From Lewinella sp. 4G2 (GTDB taxonomy: Bacteria; Bacteroidota; Bacteroidia; Chitinophagales; Saprospiraceae): 64,000 nt of DNA. The notes beneath the pieces are model-generated. The model saw only the letters and a program-made list of their open reading frames with translations. It made no database searches and was not told the origin of the DNA. Positions 43,015 through 52,012 of the stretch are shown here, piece after piece. Location of the stretch: positions 2,604,001 through 2,668,000 of the forward strand of contig NZ_LVWJ02000014.1 in NCBI RefSeq assembly GCF_001625015.1. The letters are read 5' to 3'. A program made the position numbers and the translations under genes. How positions within the stretch are numbered: position 1 is the stretch's first letter; the number at the start of each line of letters is the position of its first letter.

Positions 43015-46000
43015 GTGAGTAAAAACCAACCAGCAACTAATTCGGAGCCCAAAGCAAAATCCAGTATCGGGTGGCGCATTCTTAAAGTATTCCTGTGGAT
43101 ATTTGGCGTCCTTTTCGGGTTGCTAATCCTCGTGTTCCTGCTGCTGCAAGTGCCCGCAGTCCAGAATCGAGTCGCGGGAATCGTGGAAAGCATTGCAGAA
43201 AAGAGCCTCGGCACTGACGTCGGCATCGGCGGTTTGGATATCGATTTTCCTAGCCGAATTGAGATCGACGACGTCTTCATTAACAACCCCGCCGGCGATT
43301 CAATCGCGCGCCTCGGCCACGTCGGCGTCGGCATCAACATGATGGCGCTCTTCAAGAAGCGCATCCAAATTACCGACGTGGTGCTGCGCGACGTGTACGC
43401 CAACGTCATCACAACGGACTCGTCCAGCAACATCCAATTTCTCCTTGACCTCGGTGCCGTTGATAGTACGGCGACCGCCATGTCCGTAGATACCGCGCTC
43501 ACCGAAGACACATCTGGCGCGGGGTTTGAGGTCGCTGCCGCAGGTGCCAAAGTTTTGTTGGAACGGGCCGATATCTATTACCAGGACGACCCCACCGGCA
43601 TTTTAGCTGATCTGGAAGCCAAAAGGCTAGCCGTAGAGATGGAAGATGTGGATCTGGAAAACCAGACCTACACCATCAACTACCTGGAACTGGACAATAC
43701 CAACGCTTTGATTGGTCTGGGCGAATCCTCTACGCCAGCGGATACAACCACCACCGAGGCTGCCGCTATGGCACTGGGGGCGGGGCGCGTCACCATTAAG
43801 GAATCCAACCTCCAGCTCGAAATGCCCGGGCAGATAATAACGACGGCCCTTCCCTATGTGAACCTGGAGGGCGCCGACCTCAACCTCGGTGAAGCCATCG
43901 CTTTCCGCGGGGAAACCTTTCAGGTAAGGGATCTCGGCTTTACGCTGGACGCCGAAGGCACTCCCGCACTGGAAGGACCGGGAATCGACTACAACCACCT
44001 CGCATTGACGGACGTCCAGGCCGAAGCGACGGACATCGCCTACGTAGTTGATTCGCTCCACCTCAGCCTCCGGCAACTGAGTGGTAAAGAAAAGAGTGGC
44101 CTCCACCTCACCCGCACCGAGGGTACGGTAATCTATGATCCAGACTACCTGAGCCTCCAAAACTTTACGCTCCGGACGGCGAATACGGAGATCAACAGTG
44201 ATAATACCGAGATCAATTACAATTTCGCCGGGGGAGATTTGGAAGACCTTATCGCGCGTCTTCAGCTGAATGGCCACATCGGCTTACGTGATGTAGCCTA
44301 TCTCGCCCCCGATCTACTTTCGGAACCCATCATTGGTAATAACCTAGGCCAGCGGGTAACCTTCTCGGCCCGGGCCAACGGGACGATGGCGAACCTGGAC
44401 CTCAACCGCATTCGGTTAGATGGACCAGGCATCAAAATCCGGGCAACCGGAAAGGTGAAGAATGCACTTGATGCTACCAACATCGGTGGTACACTCAATC
44501 TGCTGGAGTTCAGCGTAGTCCCCGGCCCATTGCTGCCCCTCGTGCCGGAAGGTATGCTGCCGCCGGACATCAGTTGGCCCGAAAGAGTCGTAGCTGAAGG
44601 TAGAGCCACTTACCAAAACGACCGCTTACAACTCAACCTCTACGCCGTCGAAGAGCGCAGGGCCGGCAACGGACTGCTGAGCCGGGTGAAAACGAATGGC
44701 GTCATCGATGGCGTGCAGTCCTTTCCCAGCACTCGCCTCAACGTTTCGTTGGATACGCTGCTGGCGACGAAGGCTACCATTTTGGCTTACGTACCGCCGG
44801 GGACAATTCCGGAAGATTACACACTTCCCAACTTCGTCCGTAGCAGCGGTACGGTATCCGGGCCGATGGATGATTTAAACGTCAACTTGCGACTCTCCCT
44901 ACCCAGTGACAGTATTTACGCCAGCATCAGTGGCCGCATCGAAAACGCGCTCGACCCCGACAACTTGAACCTGGATCTAGAGGTCGAAGACCTGGGAATC
45001 AGTATTGCTGAGGTAGAACGCATCTTGCCTGATTCCACGCTGCCGGCCAATATTAATATTCCCGACCTCCGCATTCAAAGCGCAAAAATATCGGGTAGCC
45101 CGACTAACCTCACCTTTGACGTCCCAATGGAGACCGACAATGGGACGTGGAAGATTAAGGGGAAGTACAATCCACAGGACCTTAACATCGACGTTAACGT
45201 AAGCGGTGTTCGGGTAGCCGAACTCTTCAACGGGCCGCTCGGCGATACCCTGGCTACCTTGGAACTCGGTCCGCTGGACATCAAAGCAACTGCCACAGGC
45301 GCCCTGGAGCCCGCTATGGATCTGGACGTCACTGCCGTAATCGGCGAAACGGATGGCCGCCAATTCCTCGATTTCGTTGCGGACGTGCAGCAGGACCGCT
45401 ACGCCGCCAAGTTCAACATCACCCACCCCGAACTGCAAATGACGGGTGATGGCCTGTACGCTATCGGAGCCGACAGCGTAGCCTCCGTTGAGGCCGTGGT
45501 GGACATCAACAAGGCCGACCTTATGTACTGGGAAATCACCCAGGTCCCGATGGACGTGACCGGCCACATCGTCGCACGCTCCGAAGGGTTGGACCCCTAT
45601 AACATGGACGCGTACTTACGGCTGGATACCATTCAACTCCGGGGAGCGGAAGGAAGCAGCTACGTAGATAGCCTGGTGGTGGATGCCAGCCTGCAGAATT
45701 TGAACAATGAGATTTACGTCCGCTCCGACGTGTTGACGGCAGAACTGCTAGGCAAATTCGACCCACTTAAGACACCGGAGAAGATGATCAATTTCATCAT
45801 GGCTTACTGGGATGAAGACCTGCGCCAGCCCAACCCGGTGGAAAACGGTGAGGAGCTTGATTTCGCCATGAAACTTATCCGTCCCCAACCATTAACGGGA
45901 GGACTGATCACCGGGCTCACTAAACTATCCCCTTTCAACGCCTCCCTGTTGTACCGCGATGGTTCCCCCGAACTACTCATCAACCTTGATCTTCCGGAGA

Positions 46001-48342
46001 TCGAATACGCCGGGCTGTCCGCCCACGATTTGGAGTTCCGCGCCATTGGTGACCAGGAAAGTATCGGCTTCGAGAGCAATTGGTCGGACATCGAGCTAAA
46101 TGACCAGTTTGCACTGGGTCGCACGGTCCTCAGTGGCGAGTCCGTTGACGACGAACTACTCGTAGAACTGAAGTTGTATTCTGAAGACGATAGCCTGCGC
46201 CATTACCTTGGTCTAGTCACCGATCCTGAGTCCGAAGTACTCACCGTCCAGCTTGAACCCGAGCAGATCCTCAACTTTGAGACCTGGACGGTACCGGTAG
46301 ATAACCTGATCACCCTGGAGGGTAGTGACCTGACGATCGAGAACCTGGTACTGCAAAATGGCCGGCAACTTCTGGCGGCTGAAACCACCGAGCCGAATGA
46401 TGTCATCGTCCGACTGGAAAACTTCGATCTCCGAACCGCTAGCCGCCTGATTCAGTCCGAAAGCGAATTCGTGGGCGGTATCGTTAATGGAGAAGCGCAG
46501 TTGGACAACGTCATGACCAATCTCGGTATCCAGTCCGATCTTAAAGTTGACAACTTTGCGTTCGAAGGCACTAAGGTGGGGGACATTGCTGCCAACGTCA
46601 CCAGCTCCGACGAGCAGACCTACAACGTGGACGTCAAGATTACGGATGAGGGCAACGATGCTACGGTGAAGGGCACAGTCGAGCTCAACGGCCCGCTCAA
46701 TTTAACGGCCAACTTGAATAAGTTCATGCTTTCTTCCGTAGAACCCTTCAGCTTAGGCTATCTGGAAAATACGGAGGGTTACCTGGCGGGGCAATTCGCA
46801 ATCGGTGGCACCCTGGATGCGCCAACTCTTGACGGGCAACTGGCTTTTCAGGACGCTTCCATTGTCATCAGTTTGCTGGGGAGCCGCTTCAAACTTTCGG
46901 ACCAACCCGTTCGCCTATCGGGTGAAAACATCACCTTTGGTAGCGATTGGCGCATCTACGACAGCAACGGAGGCTACGCCAGCGTCCGGGGCGGGGTAGA
47001 GCTCAATACCTTGACTGACATTGAACTCGACATGAACATTGTCGCCAATGATTTTATGGCGATTAATTCGACACGGAAGCAGAACCCTGACTGGTTCGGC
47101 CAAATGTTCGTTGACGCTGAAGTGGCCATTTCTGGAACGGCAATCCGACCGGTCGTAGACGTGGAGGCAACGACGTCCAAAGAAAGTGAGGTCACTTACA
47201 TTTACCGACTTGCCCAGCAGGGGCTCGTGGAAAGCGAAGGGGTGGTCATTTTTGAAGAGCAGTACCGGTGGCGCGATATTATACGCCGCGATACGACCGG
47301 TAAGGATACCATGGGTACGCAAACTGCCGGCCTCGACCTAACCCTGGCATTAGAGGTGCAGCCAAATCTCGAGGTAACCGTAGTGGTAGACCCCGTAACC
47401 GGGCAAACCTTTGTCGGGAAAGCTGAGGGTGACCTGGTACTTCAAATCTTTCCCGACGGCCGCATGGAAGCCAACGGGCGGGTGGAATTAACGGAAGGCA
47501 AATACGATTTTGTTTACCAGAATATCATCAATAAGGAGTTCATCGCAATCCCTGGAAGTAGTGTTTCCTTTCAGGGGGACCTGGAAAACCCAACCCTCGA
47601 TCTACAGATCAGGCACGTGGTGAAGGCTACTCCACTACCACTGGTACAAGGCGTGGAAGGGAGTAGCGCGGACCTCGCCGGGTTACGCCGCGAACAGACC
47701 TTTTACGTAGAAATTGGGTTGGAAGGCGATTTACTACTCAGTAACATCACCACCAACGTGGTTTACCCGGAAGATGCCTACGGAAACCTTGGGCTGGGGC
47801 CGGTTGAAAACTCCTTAGCCACCCTCCGTCAGGACCAAAGTAGAATGACTACCACGGCCTTTCAATTGCTAGCCTTCGGGGCCTTTAGCGTGCCCTTGGT
47901 CGATAACGGTACCGGCGGCGGGCCGGGTCTGGCGGCCAATACCCTAACGGGTTTGATGGATAATTACCTCAACAGCTTTGCGGATAATCTCGTCGGCTTT
48001 GTCGATCTCGATCTTGGCTTAAATAATTATACGGATGAGGGGGGGAACACCCAGACCAACCTCCGTGTAAGCGTCCGTAAAACCTTGTTTGATAATCGGG
48101 TTATCGTTAGTGTGGACGGCGTTGCGGGCACTTCCGATGATGAACTGGCAGGTACGCAATCTACCTATCTGGACAACATCACCGCAGAGTACCTGATCAA
48201 TGAAGATGGGACTTTCCGCTTAAAGTTCTTCCAGGACCGGGACCGTACCAGTTTGATTGGTGGTAATGGTAACGTCATTCGCTTTGGCGGGCGCTTAACG
48301 TTCGGTAAGGATTTTGAGAATTTGGGCTGGTCCAAAAAATAA
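43015..48342 (+). CDS. tamB: TamB-type translocation and assembly protein
   Basis: TamB spans the periplasm and works with an Omp85 partner in outer-membrane assembly or lipid transport. The 1775-residue protein has a single N-terminal membrane anchor (ILKVFLWIFGVLFGLLILVFLLL, about residues 23-45). A long series of beta-strands with the AsmA-like look follows (VGIGGLDIDFPSRIEIDDVFINNPAGDSIARLG). The C-terminal DUF490/TamB domain covers about the last 400 residues (GRVELTEGKYDFVYQNIINKEFIAIPGSSVSFQGDLENPTLDLQIRHVV) and ends RFGGRLTFGKDF. The start is a GTG at 43015. tamL follows after 23 bases, so the two form the classical pair. A copy of the 18-bp motif encodes VAAAGA near residue 175. Confidence 0.92.
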   Translation: MSKNQPATNSEPKAKSSIGWRILKVFLWIFGVLFGLLILVFLLLQVPAVQNRVAGIVESIAEKSLGTDVGIGGLDIDFPSRIEIDDVFINNPAGDSIARLGHVGVGINMMALFKKRIQITDVVLRDVYANVITTDSSSNIQFLLDLGAVDSTATAMSVDTALTEDTSGAGFEVAAAGAKVLLERADIYYQDDPTGILADLEAKRLAVEMEDVDLENQTYTINYLELDNTNALIGLGESSTPADTTTTEAAAMALGAGRVTIKESNLQLEMPGQIITTALPYVNLEGADLNLGEAIAFRGETFQVRDLGFTLDAEGTPALEGPGIDYNHLALTDVQAEATDIAYVVDSLHLSLRQLSGKEKSGLHLTRTEGTVIYDPDYLSLQNFTLRTANTEINSDNTEINYNFAGGDLEDLIARLQLNGHIGLRDVAYLAPDLLSEPIIGNNLGQRVTFSARANGTMANLDLNRIRLDGPGIKIRATGKVKNALDATNIGGTLNLLEFSVVPGPLLPLVPEGMLPPDISWPERVVAEGRATYQNDRLQLNLYAVEERRAGNGLLSRVKTNGVIDGVQSFPSTRLNVSLDTLLATKATILAYVPPGTIPEDYTLPNFVRSSGTVSGPMDDLNVNLRLSLPSDSIYASISGRIENALDPDNLNLDLEVEDLGISIAEVERILPDSTLPANINIPDLRIQSAKISGSPTNLTFDVPMETDNGTWKIKGKYNPQDLNIDVNVSGVRVAELFNGPLGDTLATLELGPLDIKATATGALEPAMDLDVTAVIGETDGRQFLDFVADVQQDRYAAKFNITHPELQMTGDGLYAIGADSVASVEAVVDINKADLMYWEITQVPMDVTGHIVARSEGLDPYNMDAYLRLDTIQLRGAEGSSYVDSLVVDASLQNLNNEIYVRSDVLTAELLGKFDPLKTPEKMINFIMAYWDEDLRQPNPVENGEELDFAMKLIRPQPLTGGLITGLTKLSPFNASLLYRDGSPELLINLDLPEIEYAGLSAHDLEFRAIGDQESIGFESNWSDIELNDQFALGRTVLSGESVDDELLVELKLYSEDDSLRHYLGLVTDPESEVLTVQLEPEQILNFETWTVPVDNLITLEGSDLTIENLVLQNGRQLLAAETTEPNDVIVRLENFDLRTASRLIQSESEFVGGIVNGEAQLDNVMTNLGIQSDLKVDNFAFEGTKVGDIAANVTSSDEQTYNVDVKITDEGNDATVKGTVELNGPLNLTANLNKFMLSSVEPFSLGYLENTEGYLAGQFAIGGTLDAPTLDGQLAFQDASIVISLLGSRFKLSDQPVRLSGENITFGSDWRIYDSNGGYASVRGGVELNTLTDIELDMNIVANDFMAINSTRKQNPDWFGQMFVDAEVAISGTAIRPVVDVEATTSKESEVTYIYRLAQQGLVESEGVVIFEEQYRWRDIIRRDTTGKDTMGTQTAGLDLTLALEVQPNLEVTVVVDPVTGQTFVGKAEGDLVLQIFPDGRMEANGRVELTEGKYDFVYQNIINKEFIAIPGSSVSFQGDLENPTLDLQIRHVVKATPLPLVQGVEGSSADLAGLRREQTFYVEIGLEGDLLLSNITTNVVYPEDAYGNLGLGPVENSLATLRQDQSRMTTTAFQLLAFGAFSVPLVDNGTGGGPGLAANTLTGLMDNYLNSFADNLVGFVDLDLGLNNYTDEGGNTQTNLRVSVRKTLFDNRVIVSVDGVAGTSDDELAGTQSTYLDNITAEYLINEDGTFRLKFFQDRDRTSLIGGNGNVIRFGGRLTFGKDFENLGWSKK
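43531..43548 (-). repeat. Dispersed 18-bp motif, copy 8 (coding, AAAGA frame)
   Basis: GTCGCTGCCGCAGGTGCC in tamB, encoding VAAAGA between two beta-rich segments. The core TCGCTGCCGCAGGTGC differs from the consensus by one base. Confidence 0.65.
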
Positions 48343-48365
48343 TTGTTCTCGCAGCAGCTACCCGT

Positions 48366-50804
48366 ATGAAGATAAAATATAGTATGCTCGATTCGTTGGA
48401 GATGAGGCTTCCCTACCTATTGCTTTGCACCTGCGGCAGCGCCCTCCTGTTCATGTTTAGTTCGTGCAGCGTGACTAAATACCTCCCGGAAGGTGAGTAC
48501 CTCTACGATGGGGCGGAGGTCAAGGTAGTAACTGCTGATACCGTAGCAAATGCGGAATTAATCGCCGAGGTAAATGCGGTGACGAATAAAAATACCAATA
48601 GTAAAACGCCGATCCTGGGTTACTACGGGATTTACCGCTGGTATAAATTTGAAGAGAAGCTAAAAGAAAAGCCAGAAAAATTTGCGGATAAAGACCACTG
48701 GGGGGAGCAACCTATTTTTTACGATGAGAGTATTGTAGAAACGGTAAACACTCTAATTGAGAACCGCTGCAGCAATGAAGGCTATTTTGTCAACGAAAGT
48801 ACGTGGCACCTGGATACCAACCAGTCCAGTAGGACGGTTACCGTCGATTACGAATTAACTGCGGGTTACCCGTACCGAATTGATTCCATTGGGCAGTTTT
48901 GGAAGGACGCTTCAATTGGTAGGGAAATCGATAAACTGAGCCCGGAAACTCGACTCAATAAGGGTGAGCGCTATCAATTGGATAACGTCAAAGCAGAGCG
49001 CGACCGCTGGCAAAATAAATTACGAGAAGAAGGCTATTACTTTTTACGTGCTTCTGATTTTGTGTTTTTAGCGGATACCGTTGCCGGCACCCACGAGGTC
49101 GATATGTTGGTAAAATTGAAGGACGACGTGCCGCCAGAACACTTGGTTCGCCAAAGGATAAGCCAAATAAATGTATTTCCAAACGCAGAAAGCCAGGATA
49201 GTGCCTCGGTGTATGGGCCCGGTGATACTACGCGCACCGGAGGTTTACACATCATCTGCGAAAAGTGCCCGCTCCGACCGGAAATTATGGACGAAGCCTT
49301 CCAGCAAAAGGAAGGCGATTATTACAGCCCCATTGCGCATTCAGTAACGTTACAAAGGCTCGCTGCCTATAAGACGTTTCGGTACATTGCCATGGAATAT
49401 AATAAAGTGCCCGGCTCGGATAGTTTGCTCGTGCTGAATGCCTACATGGAACCTCGTCTACGGCGGAGATTTGAAGGTGAAGTTGGCTTAAGCTATAACA
49501 GCGCCGATTATTTCGGGCCTAGTCTGAAAGCAGCCTACGTAAATCGGAATCTACTTCGGGGGGCGGAGTTATTTAGGTTGGAAGGCGACTATACCCTGGC
49601 GCAATTCCTCGGCAATGCCACGGAAACGAGAGTCCCGCGATCGAGCATATTCGGTCTCTCGGCGAGCTTAAACGTACCCCGACTATGGCTTCCCAAACGG
49701 CGAAAATTAATTCCGCGCGTCACTACGAGTAGCTCAGTGATTGAAATTGGTGGTAAAGTAGAAAGTCTCAATATGACGCTGGCTCGCTTCAGCGATGAAA
49801 TTATAGCGAACGACCTCAGCGAACTTTCCGAAATTCTTGAGGATGATGAGGACGCCACCGAACGGCTATCTCTGGCTCAAATCCGTCTACAGTTCGGTTA
49901 TACGTGGAGTCGGCGGACGAATAAAAGCCACGCATTAAATCCTTTGAGTGTCCGCTTCCAAAATCCAGTGGTAAGTACTGAGCAAGTGCTGGACCTCGCT
50001 CGCCTAAGTAACCTTTCCCCGGATTTATCCGGAACAAATGGTAACAGCCGCTTTGACCGGATGCTGGTATATTCACCGAATTATACGTTGACGCTAGATA
50101 CCCGCAAGGATGGGAGCGGTATGCACGAAATATATCTGAATCAATTCGTGTCTATGAACGTGAATAATGTCTTCCCCGTCGGGGCGGGAGCGAATTTGCG
50201 CGAGCGGGAAACGAGTTATTATCCGCTTTTACAGAGCGACTTCAGGTATTACTTGACCTTAACCGAGCAATTACAAATAGCCACGCGGCTCCATGGCGGT
50301 ATTGCTTTTCCTTTATTTAGCGAACGGGTAATTGTGCCTTATTTCGATTTATTCAGCATCGGTGGGCCCAATAGTCTGCGGGGCTTTGCGCCGCGGCAAA
50401 TAGGGCCTGGAAATACAATTCCACAGCGAAATAATTTACTCACATTTGGTGGCTTCGGTAATCTCTTAGCGGAGGCTAGCCTTGAATTTCGTTATAAAGT
50501 CAATAATGTCGTAGAACTCGCATTATTCACCGACGTCGGTAATGTTTGGACCTACAAGTCAGAATTAGAACCACTACCTACTGACTTCGATCCTCGCGCA
50601 TTTTCTGGCCAATTGGCGGCGGATGCAGGAATCGGTTTTCGATTTGACCTTCAGTTCCTGATCATGCGGATCGATCTCGCTCAGCCCTTCCAGACACCTT
50701 ACGGTGAGGAAGAATTGAAATTACTGGATATTCCAAACGAGACGGCGCGGCCCGCGCCCGAAAACAATCTGCGGTTGGTAATTGCCTTTGGCTACCCTTT
50801 TTAG
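48366..50804 (+). CDS. tamL: Lipoprotein BamA/TamA-family outer-membrane protein (TamL)
   Basis: TamL is the Bacteroidota form of TamA, an Omp85 barrel with a lipidated N-terminus, and partners TamB. The 812-residue protein from the ATG at 48366 has a signal with the lipobox LLFMFSSC. POTRA-like repeats follow (SVTKYLPEGEYLYDGAEVKV ... GYFVNESTWHLDTNQSSRTVTVDYELTAGYPYRIDSIG). The barrel carries the surface-antigen motif FSIGGPNSLRGFAPRQIGPG (the (V/I)RG-type L6 loop) and ends RLVIAFGYPF with an aromatic last residue. Codon use shifts here: runs of AT-rich third positions (for example around 48590-48700 and 50220-50290) contrast with tamB. The N-terminus has another ATG at 48384 or 48405. A motif copy lies in the signal peptide. 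Confidence 0.9.
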   Translation: MKIKYSMLDSLEMRLPYLLLCTCGSALLFMFSSCSVTKYLPEGEYLYDGAEVKVVTADTVANAELIAEVNAVTNKNTNSKTPILGYYGIYRWYKFEEKLKEKPEKFADKDHWGEQPIFYDESIVETVNTLIENRCSNEGYFVNESTWHLDTNQSSRTVTVDYELTAGYPYRIDSIGQFWKDASIGREIDKLSPETRLNKGERYQLDNVKAERDRWQNKLREEGYYFLRASDFVFLADTVAGTHEVDMLVKLKDDVPPEHLVRQRISQINVFPNAESQDSASVYGPGDTTRTGGLHIICEKCPLRPEIMDEAFQQKEGDYYSPIAHSVTLQRLAAYKTFRYIAMEYNKVPGSDSLLVLNAYMEPRLRRRFEGEVGLSYNSADYFGPSLKAAYVNRNLLRGAELFRLEGDYTLAQFLGNATETRVPRSSIFGLSASLNVPRLWLPKRRKLIPRVTTSSSVIEIGGKVESLNMTLARFSDEIIANDLSELSEILEDDEDATERLSLAQIRLQFGYTWSRRTNKSHALNPLSVRFQNPVVSTEQVLDLARLSNLSPDLSGTNGNSRFDRMLVYSPNYTLTLDTRKDGSGMHEIYLNQFVSMNVNNVFPVGAGANLRERETSYYPLLQSDFRYYLTLTEQLQIATRLHGGIAFPLFSERVIVPYFDLFSIGGPNSLRGFAPRQIGPGNTIPQRNNLLTFGGFGNLLAEASLEFRYKVNNVVELALFTDVGNVWTYKSELEPLPTDFDPRAFSGQLAADAGIGFRFDLQFLIMRIDLAQPFQTPYGEEELKLLDIPNETARPAPENNLRLVIAFGYPF
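48427..48444 (+). repeat. Dispersed 18-bp motif, copy 9 (coding, TCGSA frame)
   Basis: GCACCTGCGGCAGCGCCC in the tamL signal peptide, encoding CTCGSA just before the lipobox. Exact consensus. Confidence 0.75.
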
Positions 50805-50805
50805 C

Positions 50806-51717
50806 CTACCCCAACAGCCGTTCCTTCTGCAACTGATACTCTCTCGGCGTCAGAATCCCCGCATCGTGCAATTCGCGCAACCGGCTGATCTGATCCAGTA
50901 GGTCGCCATTTACGTCAATCCCATTCCTATCCTTTTTCGGCGCTGCCGCAGGTGCCGGGGGGATGGGATTTGAATTAGCCTCATGGGGTGGGGGAGGCGT
51001 CGGCGCCGTAGTGCTACTTTGTACGGAAGGGCCAGTCGCAGAGGATGCGGATGGGTTTGCGCTCACGCCACGCGCAGCAGTACTGGTGGTGTTCCCGGTG
51101 ACGAGCCGTTGCTGCCGGTAGTTGTTCTGCCGGAATTCCTGGAATGCCGGTAAGCGCCGCATCGCACCTAGTGCAGGGTGTTTCTCGATTCGTTCCGGTT
51201 TGGGCAACCCAAGCGTCACGCTGATCTCCAGGTGGCGCATCGCATCCGGGTAGCGACCAAGCTGAGCGTAGGAACAAGCCAGGTTGAAGTGACTGCCCGG
51301 ATCAGCGTAGTCGGCACCAATGGCTTCCGCAAATGCTTCTAGCGCCAGATCGTAATCCGCGCTCTTGTAGTAGCGGATCCCTTCTGCTTTGAGTTCCGTT
51401 CCGCTGGCTCGGCCGGTATAACCGCCACCGGATTTCGAAGAATAGTCGTCACCGACGTATTCCTTGTTGAATTTAGCGTCCCACTTAGCCTGGGGCATGG
51501 CCATCCAGACTACGCCCGTGATTACGGGAATGATGGCTGCGACTGGCCATACGAAACCTAGCAACTCTTCAGGGGCGCCACTGACAGAAGCGAACAGGGC
51601 AAAGAAGAATAAGGCACACTGCAACACCCCTAGCTTTTTGTTACCCACGTAGAAGTGGTGGGTCCCAAAAATGCCTAGTAAAATGGCTAGAATGCCCGCA
51701 ACGTGTTTTTTAAGCAT
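50806..51717 (-). CDS. TM2-TPR-SHOCT domain membrane protein
   Basis: The 303-residue product combines three recognisable parts. Residues 1-75 are a TM2 domain: GILAILLGIFGTHHFYVGNKKLGVLQ, then two more hydrophobic stretches. Residues 105-175 are a tetratricopeptide region (LKAEGIRYYKSADYDLALEAFAEAIGADYADPGSHFNLACSYAQLGRYPDAMRHLEISVTLG). A Ser/Thr/Pro-rich linker (about 195-265) leads to a C-terminal SHOCT-type helix pair (DLLDQISRLRELHDAGILTPREYQLQKERLLG). TM2 and SHOCT proteins are usually envelope or stress related, with no fixed function. The stop lies one base past the tamL stop, so the two converge with no room for a terminator. The APAAAP in the linker is encoded by an 18-bp motif copy. 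Confidence 0.8.
   Translation of the reverse strand: MLKKHVAGILAILLGIFGTHHFYVGNKKLGVLQCALFFFALFASVSGAPEELLGFVWPVAAIIPVITGVVWMAMPQAKWDAKFNKEYVGDDYSSKSGGGYTGRASGTELKAEGIRYYKSADYDLALEAFAEAIGADYADPGSHFNLACSYAQLGRYPDAMRHLEISVTLGLPKPERIEKHPALGAMRRLPAFQEFRQNNYRQQRLVTGNTTSTAARGVSANPSASSATGPSVQSSTTAPTPPPPHEANSNPIPPAPAAAPKKDRNGIDVNGDLLDQISRLRELHDAGILTPREYQLQKERLLG
50939..50956 (-). repeat. Dispersed 18-bp motif, copy 10 (coding, APAAAP frame)
   Basis: GGCGCTGCCGCAGGTGCC on the plus strand. In the sense of the minus gene it encodes PAPAAAP in the proline-rich linker of the TM2-TPR-SHOCT protein. Confidence 0.7.
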
Positions 51718-52012
51718 GGAAGAACGTGTGGAAGGGTAACGGATGAAGCACCTAAAGTAATGCTAACGCGCCACGAAAATAGTCGTTCAACCACTGTATC
51801 CATGATTGATTAACTAAAGATTGAGGAGTCCTCGCCCTGGGTAGGCAATCCGGCAGAGGGCACTACTGAGGCCAGACTTCACTCACCCAATGAGTTAACC
51901 GGAAGTAAGGTCAGCAGCACTAAATTCAGTAGGCCGGAATCCGGACAGTGTAGGATGGGATTCGGACTGCCACTGGCGAAATTGGGTTCTTTATCGAGTA
52001 AGCCAAAACATC
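51718..52012. other. Divergent intergenic region before the second susC
   Basis: These 295 bases lie between the divergent starts of the TM2 protein and the second susC. I see a short inverted repeat CCGGAATCCGG near 51934-51944 but no clear TAnnTTTG element, anti-sigma operator or small gene. Confidence 0.35.
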
